Positions 55,259 through 61,372 of a stretch of DNA of 64,000 nt are shown in pieces. A program made the translations under genes and the position numbers. Numbering within the stretch: the stretch's first letter is position 1; each line of letters begins with the position of its first letter. The notes under the pieces were generated by a model. The model saw only the letters and a program-made list of their open reading frames with translations. It was not told the DNA's origin and did not search any database. This DNA comes from Kaistella treverensis (lineage in GTDB: Bacteria; Bacteroidota; Bacteroidia; Flavobacteriales; Weeksellaceae): contig NZ_FORQ01000004.1 of assembly GCF_900114045.1 (NCBI RefSeq), positions 1-64,000 of the forward strand, read 5' to 3'.

Positions 55259-56215
55259 ATGAAAAAAATTATACTAGGTTTATCGGTGTTTGCAATGACA
55301 TTGGTTTCCGCTCAGAATTATCCCGATTATTACCCGAACAGCAGCTATGGAAATGGCAACTACTACGGCGACGACGATGATGCGTTTTATTTCCCGGACG
55401 ATTATTACTACGAATATCCGAGTGATTATTACAATAATGACCTGTACAGAAATTATTACAGCGACTACCGAAGCAGCATTAATAATGTAAACTGGAACCG
55501 CTTCTTTTCGATGTACCGACTTTCACCGTGGCAAATTCAGCAGATTATGATGTTGAATGACAGCTTTTCGTCTTTCAGCGCCTGGAATTCATATTACAGA
55601 TATAACCCGGACCGCTGGTATTACGATCGCTTCTATGCTTTGCAGAGAATTTTGGGACCGAATTTGTTTGTCGTTTTCCAGAACAGTTATTATAACGGGT
55701 ACAACCCGGTAATTTATTACCAGAATTATAACCAAAGACACTACGCCAGAAATATTTACGTAGTACCGAGATACAGAAGTGTAAATGTTAATGTTTACCG
55801 TGTGGACCGAAACAACTATCACCAGAATAATTCGCGCAGAAATATTGGTTTTGAACAGCCGTCGCGCACCGGACAAACACAAACAGTTACTCCGAACCGC
55901 AACAGTGGTTTTAGAAATGACACCAATGAAAGTGCTTCACGGACCAGAACAAATACTTTTAAGTCTGAAACTGTAACACCAAATGCATCTGCAAGAACTG
56001 ATGCAGGAACAAGATCAAATTCCACAAGAAGACCAGCAGAAATGCCTTCGAAATCAGGATTTAGATCAGAAACAGCACAGCCAGACAGAACTTTGCGAAA
56101 TGTTACACCGTCTCGCAGAATGGAAAATAATTCCGGCAACTCTACCCAGGATGCCGGCGCAGGAACCAGAAATTCCAGCGTAAGAAACTCGGGAGGCCGA
56201 TTAACTTCCCGATAA
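55259..56215 (+). CDS. Secreted Tyr/Asp-rich protein with Arg/Ser/Thr-rich tail, unknown function
   Basis: This 318-residue protein has a clear signal peptide (about 1-19, ending VSAQ). The next 60 residues are extremely rich in Tyr, Asp and Asn (for example DDDDAFYFPDDYYYEYPSD). A central segment (about 75-150) is more ordered, with WNRFFSMYRLSPWQIQQIMMLND and YDRFYALQRILGP. The last 130 residues are low-complexity Arg/Ser/Thr/Asn with few hydrophobics. The N-terminus is thus acidic and the C-terminus strongly basic. I do not recognise a family or a type 9 sorting domain. It is monocistronic with its own terminator. Confidence 0.75.
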   Translation: MKKIILGLSVFAMTLVSAQNYPDYYPNSSYGNGNYYGDDDDAFYFPDDYYYEYPSDYYNNDLYRNYYSDYRSSINNVNWNRFFSMYRLSPWQIQQIMMLNDSFSSFSAWNSYYRYNPDRWYYDRFYALQRILGPNLFVVFQNSYYNGYNPVIYYQNYNQRHYARNIYVVPRYRSVNVNVYRVDRNNYHQNNSRRNIGFEQPSRTGQTQTVTPNRNSGFRNDTNESASRTRTNTFKSETVTPNASARTDAGTRSNSTRRPAEMPSKSGFRSETAQPDRTLRNVTPSRRMENNSGNSTQDAGAGTRNSSVRNSGGRLTSR

Positions 56216-56246
56216 TTTTAGATTTTTAATGTTAATAATGATGGGA

Positions 56247-56277
56247 GAGCAGTTTAATTTTAAACTGCTCTTTTTTT
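56247..56277 (+). terminator. Terminator of the Tyr-rich protein gene
   Basis: GAGCAGTTTA (56247-56256) pairs with TAAACTGCTC (56261-56270), followed by T7. An AT30-like block (GCCGCTAAAAGCAC plus T8) follows directly, with another copy at 56327-56360. Confidence 0.9.
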
Positions 56278-56326
56278 AGCCGCTAAAAGCACTTTTTTTT
56301 CGATTTTGGCTTCGATGTTAAATTCA

Positions 56327-56360
56327 GAAAAAAAGCCCTGAAATGTGGGTAATTTTTATT
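56327..56360 (-). repeat. AT30 element copy
   Basis: On the minus strand: A5, TTACCCACATTTCAGGGC, T7, C. Both arms match; the core is diverged. Confidence 0.45.
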
Positions 56361-56446
56361 TAACATAATTTTATGAAGAGCTGCTTTAACTCTCGGATTT
56401 TTCTAGTATCAAAACCATATAAAACAACAATAGCAATATATACAAA

Positions 56447-56872
56447 ATGAAAAAATTAATCTTCAGTGCTGCATTTTTAGCAGTTGGAACATTTGCCTTT
56501 GCACAACAAAACGGTCAGATGGCTAAAAAAGATCAGCAAACCATGGAACAGAAAAAAGCTGATCATTTCAAAAAAATGCAAACCGAGTTAAATCTTACTG
56601 AAACACAGGTTGCGCAGCTGAAAACGCTTCATGAAAAAAGAATGGCGGAAAGAAAAATGGAGGCACCACAAAGAAAGGCGGAAAGAAAAGCCAAAATGGA
56701 AAAGATGAAAGCCAAACGCGCAGAACATCAGGCTGAAATGAAAAAAATTCTTTCTCCGGACCAATACCAAAAATGGATGGCAAGCAACCAGGAAAAAATG
56801 CAGAAAAAGCGCCAAATGATGCACAAAAAAGGTGATATGATGAAAAAGCACCACATGCAAAAAGCGCAGTAA
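56447..56872 (+). CDS. Spy/CpxP-like periplasmic protein
   Basis: This 141-residue protein has a signal peptide (about 1-20, ending AFAQ) and a mature part that is almost all charged helix. It contains LNLTETQVAQLKTLHEKRM and ILSPDQYQKWM, the two LTxxQ-type motifs of the Spy/CpxP superfamily of periplasmic chaperones and metal-stress sensors. The last 30 residues are rich in Met, His and Lys (KKRQMMHKKGDMMKKHHMQ), which suggests metal or anionic-ligand binding. It lies upstream of ferritin but has its own terminator. Confidence 0.8.
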   Translation: MKKLIFSAAFLAVGTFAFAQQNGQMAKKDQQTMEQKKADHFKKMQTELNLTETQVAQLKTLHEKRMAERKMEAPQRKAERKAKMEKMKAKRAEHQAEMKKILSPDQYQKWMASNQEKMQKKRQMMHKKGDMMKKHHMQKAQ

Positions 56873-56906
56873 AATAGTTCTTCATAGTTTTATTTTTTTA
56901 ATGTTA

Positions 56907-56932
56907 GAGCGGAATTTATTTCCGCTTTTTTG
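56907..56932 (+). terminator. Terminator of the Spy-like gene
   Basis: AGCGGAA pairs with TTCCGCT across a 5-base loop and is followed by T6. Confidence 0.85.
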
Positions 56933-56947
56933 TTTGCCTTTTTTTAT

Positions 56948-56955
56948 TATATTTG
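56948..56955 (+). promoter_or_regulatory. Putative -7 element of ferritin
   Basis: TATATTTG lies 17 bases before the ferritin ATG (56973). A TTG at 56930-56932 is 15 bases upstream, slightly short for a -33 element. Confidence 0.5.
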
Positions 56956-56972
56956 GTTAAGAAGTTAATATT

Positions 56973-57482
56973 ATGATAAGTACAAAAGTCGCTGAACTTT
57001 TAAATCAGCAAATTACCAATGAACAGTTCGCCGCTCAATATTACCTTGCAATGTCCGCATGGTTTTACGCGCGGGATTTAGACGGGATAGGAAATTATTT
57101 CCGCGTGCAAAGTAAAGAAGAGCTGATGCATGCCGACAAGATTTTCGACTACTTAAATGACGTGGGCGCCGCTATCGAAATGGGAACAATTGAGAAACCG
57201 CCACACGAATTTGTGAACGCGGTCGAGATTTTCGAGAAAGCGTTTGCACATGAAAAACTGGTGACAAAAAGCATTTTTAATATTCTGAAAAATGCCAACG
57301 ACGAAGGCGATTTCGCTACGGTGACGTTCCTTCAGTGGTTTGTAACCGAACAGATTGAAGAAGAGGCCAACGCTTCGCAGCTGGTTTCTAAGATAAAAAT
57401 GGTTTCCGACAATCCGTCCGCGCTTTATCTTTTCGATCAGGAACTGGCGCAGCGCACTTTTCAGCCTGAAGCCGGAAATTAA
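56973..57482 (+). CDS. ftnA: Non-heme ferritin
   Basis: This 169-residue four-helix ferritin has the ferroxidase ligands in QITNEQFAAQYY (Glu), SKEELMHADK (ExxH) and WFVTEQIEEE (Glu/Gln). It forms a 24-subunit cytoplasmic iron store. The length is usual (about 165-175). A DUF3857 gene begins 21 bases downstream, and no terminator is seen between them, so read-through is possible. Confidence 0.96.
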   Translation: MISTKVAELLNQQITNEQFAAQYYLAMSAWFYARDLDGIGNYFRVQSKEELMHADKIFDYLNDVGAAIEMGTIEKPPHEFVNAVEIFEKAFAHEKLVTKSIFNILKNANDEGDFATVTFLQWFVTEQIEEEANASQLVSKIKMVSDNPSALYLFDQELAQRTFQPEAGN

Positions 57483-57503
57483 ATTCACCTAAAAAATTTA
57501 TAT

Positions 57504-59390
57504 ATGAATAAATTTTACCTGCTGTTTTGTGCTTTTTTTTCGATTTACAGTAGCGCTCAGGAGTATGCTGTTTCATCAATTCCACAAAACCTTCTTACGA
57601 ACGCGAACGCCGTAGTCCGCGAACAGTCACAAGATTACATTTTGAAATCTGTGAACGAAATGACCATCACGAAAAGCCAGGTGATAACGATTCTGAGCGC
57701 GGCGGGTGATCCATTTGCTACAGTTTATATTCCATATAATCCTACGACGAAAATCAGCAATATAAAAGTTGAAATGTTTGACGAAACCGGAAAGCTCAGC
57801 AAAACATTTTCGAAAAAAGACTTTTCAGATTATACGAACAATCCAAGTGCTGGCTTGTACACGGATGACCGCGTTTTGGTGCTTCGGCCAGTTTCGCCAA
57901 AATATCCTTTTACATTAAAAACAACTTACGAAACCAGCACATCCAACACCATTTATTTAAGCAATTTCTCGCCTGTACGAAGCTATAATATGGCGGTGGA
58001 GAAAAGCAACTTCAGCGTTACAAATTTGTCGGGAATTACAATCAGAACGAAAATTAGCGACAAACCTTTAGCTAAAGTTTCGGAAAATAAACTAGGTAAC
58101 GTCTGGAAATACTCCTATCAGAATATCAGTGCGTTTGCACCTGAAGATTTATCGCCAAGTATTGATTATTTGGTGCCGGGAGTGGAGTTTTCACCGGAAA
58201 AATTCACCTTGGAAGGTAAGCAGGGCGATTTGACAGATTGGAACAGTTTCGGTAAATGGTATTTTAATGATCTCATAACGCCGGTTTCGCAAATTACACC
58301 TGAAATTAAAGCGGAAGTTGCGGCGCTAAATTTATCCGGCTCAACTTCGGAAAAAGTAAAAACACTGTATCAGTACATGCAGAACAAAACGCGCTATGTT
58401 TTGATTTCCATGGGAATCGGCGGTTGGCAACCGATGCCGGCGGCGGAAGTTAGTAAAAAAGGCTACGGCGATTGTAAAGCGCTTACCAATTATATGCGGA
58501 CTTTGCTTACTGCCGCAGGAATTCCGTCGTATTATTCGGTGATTTACAGTGATGATTCTGTGATCAGTTTTGATAAAGATTTCCCTAAATTAGACGGAAA
58601 TCACGTAGTACTGATGGTTCCTACCGAAAAGGAGCAAATTTGGTTGGAGAATACTTCGCAACGCGTTGCGTATAATCACCTAAATTATTCTTCGTATAAC
58701 CGCAATGTTTTGGCGGTGGATGAAACTGGGATTAAAATAATTGATACACCTGTTTATAAACCGGAACACAGCAAGGAATTGATGGTCGCAAAAGTAAAAC
58801 TTGCAGAAGACGGCTCCATAATTTCGGATGCGAACTTTCAGTTCACCGGTGGTCAATATGACCACAATCTGAGTTTAATGACTTTAAAAACAGATGAACT
58901 TAAAGATGCACTGAAAAGCCGGCATTTCAATTTACAGATTGATGACCTAGCCATGCAAAACCTTGCCAACAACCGCGACGATGCAAAAATCAGTTATGAT
59001 CTGAACCTGAAAGCGAAAAGTTTTGCTAAAAAATTGGGTGATGATTTGTTTTTCCCGGCAATGCCGTTCTACCTGCCGGTTTCTTTCACCACCAACACCG
59101 AGAGAATGCTTCCATTCGAAACTGCTTTTCCGTTTCAGGACGATTACGAAATAGAGTTTACGGCGCCAGCAGGTTATAAATTTGCGGATTTGCCGGCAAC
59201 TTCAGATTTTTCCACGGAGTTCGGTTCTTATTCTCTGACCTATAAAATGGAGGGTGAAAAATTGCTGGTCCGAAGAATTTTAACCATTAAAAAGGGTATT
59301 TATCCGAAAGAAAAATTTAAAGATTATGTAGACTTCCGGAAAAAAACCGCAACTAAAGACAATACAAAAATTTTAATTTCCAAAATATGA
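57504..59390 (+). CDS. DUF3857/transglutaminase-like exported protein, intact triad
   Basis: This 628-residue protein has a signal peptide (about 1-18), an N-terminal DUF3857 beta domain (about 40-215), a transglutaminase-like papain-fold core (about 265-400) and a C-terminal beta domain (DUF2569/DUF3858-like). The core has Cys324 in GYGDCKALTNYM, His367 in DGNHVVLM and an acidic residue, Glu382, in WLENTSQ, so a working Cys-His-acid site is plausible. It is exported, probably periplasmic. It overlaps the next gene by four bases (ATGA), and that gene encodes a paralogue lacking the catalytic Cys and His. Confidence 0.83.
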   Translation: MNKFYLLFCAFFSIYSSAQEYAVSSIPQNLLTNANAVVREQSQDYILKSVNEMTITKSQVITILSAAGDPFATVYIPYNPTTKISNIKVEMFDETGKLSKTFSKKDFSDYTNNPSAGLYTDDRVLVLRPVSPKYPFTLKTTYETSTSNTIYLSNFSPVRSYNMAVEKSNFSVTNLSGITIRTKISDKPLAKVSENKLGNVWKYSYQNISAFAPEDLSPSIDYLVPGVEFSPEKFTLEGKQGDLTDWNSFGKWYFNDLITPVSQITPEIKAEVAALNLSGSTSEKVKTLYQYMQNKTRYVLISMGIGGWQPMPAAEVSKKGYGDCKALTNYMRTLLTAAGIPSYYSVIYSDDSVISFDKDFPKLDGNHVVLMVPTEKEQIWLENTSQRVAYNHLNYSSYNRNVLAVDETGIKIIDTPVYKPEHSKELMVAKVKLAEDGSIISDANFQFTGGQYDHNLSLMTLKTDELKDALKSRHFNLQIDDLAMQNLANNRDDAKISYDLNLKAKSFAKKLGDDLFFPAMPFYLPVSFTTNTERMLPFETAFPFQDDYEIEFTAPAGYKFADLPATSDFSTEFGSYSLTYKMEGEKLLVRRILTIKKGIYPKEKFKDYVDFRKKTATKDNTKILISKI

Positions 59391-61318
59391 TTAAAAAATT
59401 ACCCCTTTTAATTGGATGTTTTTTTGCGAGCATCCTTTATTCCCAACATAAATTTTTAAACGACCCGAAAATTTCTGCTGCAGATCTGCAAAAAACAAAA
59501 TCTGAAATTGATGCCGACGCACCGGCAGAAATACTGTACCGTTCCGTTCATTTTATTGTTGATTATGACGGAAGCTTGAAGCAGGAAATTGTAAGCCGCG
59601 TTAAAATTTACAATAAAGACAATGCCGGAGAATACCTGGATTATGAAATCCCTGTTTTCAACAACGGAAAAGGTGATTCGGAGAAGCTCATCGACCTGAA
59701 AGTTGTAACTTACAACTGGGAGAATGATAAAATTACACCGACTAAAATTACGCGTGACGAAAAATTTAAATCTAAAGAAGATAAAAATTACACCATCACC
59801 AAATTTGCCTTTGCGAACGTAAAAAACGGTTCTGTGGTAGAGTATTCCTACACAATTTTCAGCCCTTTTTTAAATTCAACACCACGAACTTTAATTGAAT
59901 CGAAAATTCCAACGCGTTATGTAGAGTTTGTTTTTGACCACGCACTGCCGATCGGATATTCCATTAATTACAAAGGAAGTGTAGCACCTAAACACCGCGA
60001 TGCCGGTCATAAAACGCTGTATGGAAACCAGTTTCAGACACACCGTTACGCTTACGAAGATCTGCCGGCTTTCAAGGATGAGCGTTATGTTTTAAACAAT
60101 GATAATTATAAGACGGGTGTTAGAGCAGAACTGAATTCCACGCTGTTTAACAACATATTCAAGTCGTATTCCATTTCATGGAAGGATATCCAGAAACGCC
60201 TGTATGATCACGACGATTTCGGCGAGCAGCTGAAAAAAGAGAGTTTAGTTAAAAACCTGTTACCGAATGAAATTGCTGCAATGTCCACCAAAGTGGAAAA
60301 AGCTGCTGCTGTTTTAAAATTTGTTCAGAACAATTATACCTGGAATAAAGAAGATGAAGCTTTTACTGATAAAGGCATCAAAAATTTAATCACCACAAAA
60401 ATCGGTAATACCGCAGAAATTAATTTGTTGCTGACAATGCTTTTGAGGAATGCTGGTTTAAATGCGGATCCTGTGGTGCTTTCCACCATTAATCGTGGGA
60501 AACTTACCACTTATAATCCGTCTATTTCACAGCTTAATTTTGTTTTAGCGTCATTTGACGACAATGGGAAATTTTATCTTTTAGACGGTACTTCAAAACT
60601 GACGGAGCTTAATATGGTTTCGCCGCGCGCCCTTAACGAATCGGGAATCATCATGTCGAAAGACGATGCAAAACTCATCAACGTTCTTTACCCCGAAGTT
60701 AGCAAAACCATACTTTCCATCGACGCTAAATTAAATTCTGACGGTACTGTTGAAGGGAAATTTGCCGACCGCGATACCAAATTGTACGCGATGATCGCCA
60801 ATGAAGGCTTTACGGATGACCAAAAAACCTATTCGAAAAACTATCAGGATGAGTACAGGTTTCCGTTCACCAATTTAAAACATCAGCTGCACGAAAATAA
60901 CGATTTCGAAACCACTTTCGATTTTTCCGCCGACAGTTTTGTGGATCATATCGGAAATAAAATGGTCTTTAACCCGCTTTTATTTCTTTATTCCCAAAAC
61001 CACAGTTACAACCAAACAGAGCCGCGAAGATCTGCCATCGAGTTTTATTCGGCGTTTGACCGTGTAAAATCAGTAACCATTACACTTCCGGATGGATACA
61101 AGTTTGAAAATGTTCCGAAATCTAAGAAAATCCGTACCGAAGACAGCGGGATACAATACACTTATCTTGTAACTCAGAAAGAGAACAAGCTGACCATTGA
61201 AACCACCGTGCAGATTGATGACTCATCATTTCCGGCTGACTATTATCCGTTTTTCAAGCAGATTTACGATAACGTAACCAAGCTTGAAGCGCAGGTAGTC
61301 ACCGCGGTGAAAAAATAA
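59387..61318 (+). CDS. DUF3857/transglutaminase-like paralogue, catalytic residues replaced
   Basis: This 643-residue protein has the same layout as the upstream protein: signal peptide (about 1-19), DUF3857 domain and transglutaminase-like core. At the catalytic positions, however, GDC is replaced by GNT (Thr342 in place of Cys) and NH by LN (Asn384 in place of His), while Asp400 in LLDGTS is kept. It is therefore probably a pseudo-enzyme, perhaps a binding or regulatory partner of its neighbour. The 4-base start-stop overlap indicates translational coupling and near-equal synthesis. Confidence 0.83.
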   Translation: MIKKLPLLIGCFFASILYSQHKFLNDPKISAADLQKTKSEIDADAPAEILYRSVHFIVDYDGSLKQEIVSRVKIYNKDNAGEYLDYEIPVFNNGKGDSEKLIDLKVVTYNWENDKITPTKITRDEKFKSKEDKNYTITKFAFANVKNGSVVEYSYTIFSPFLNSTPRTLIESKIPTRYVEFVFDHALPIGYSINYKGSVAPKHRDAGHKTLYGNQFQTHRYAYEDLPAFKDERYVLNNDNYKTGVRAELNSTLFNNIFKSYSISWKDIQKRLYDHDDFGEQLKKESLVKNLLPNEIAAMSTKVEKAAAVLKFVQNNYTWNKEDEAFTDKGIKNLITTKIGNTAEINLLLTMLLRNAGLNADPVVLSTINRGKLTTYNPSISQLNFVLASFDDNGKFYLLDGTSKLTELNMVSPRALNESGIIMSKDDAKLINVLYPEVSKTILSIDAKLNSDGTVEGKFADRDTKLYAMIANEGFTDDQKTYSKNYQDEYRFPFTNLKHQLHENNDFETTFDFSADSFVDHIGNKMVFNPLLFLYSQNHSYNQTEPRRSAIEFYSAFDRVKSVTITLPDGYKFENVPKSKKIRTEDSGIQYTYLVTQKENKLTIETTVQIDDSSFPADYYPFFKQIYDNVTKLEAQVVTAVKK

Positions 61319-61334
61319 CTTTATTTACCAAATT

Positions 61335-61372
61335 CAAAGACCGGTTTTCGTTTGCAAAACCGGTCTTTTTTT
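61335..61372. terminator. Bidirectional terminator
   Basis: AAAGACCGGTTTT pairs with AAAACCGGTCTTT around CGTTTGC, with T-rich and A-rich flanks. It lies between the convergent DUF3857 operon and the addA-like gene. Confidence 0.92.

Noticed and set aside
55259-56215. Tyr-rich protein as a type 9 secretion cargo
   Set aside because: No type A or type B C-terminal sorting domain is visible; the C-terminus is low-complexity Arg/Ser-rich.
56588-56885. Long antisense frames opposite the Spy-like gene, His/Phe-rich
   Set aside because: They mirror the AAA/AAG and ATG/CAT codons of the Lys/Met-rich sense protein; the sense gene has a signal peptide and terminator.
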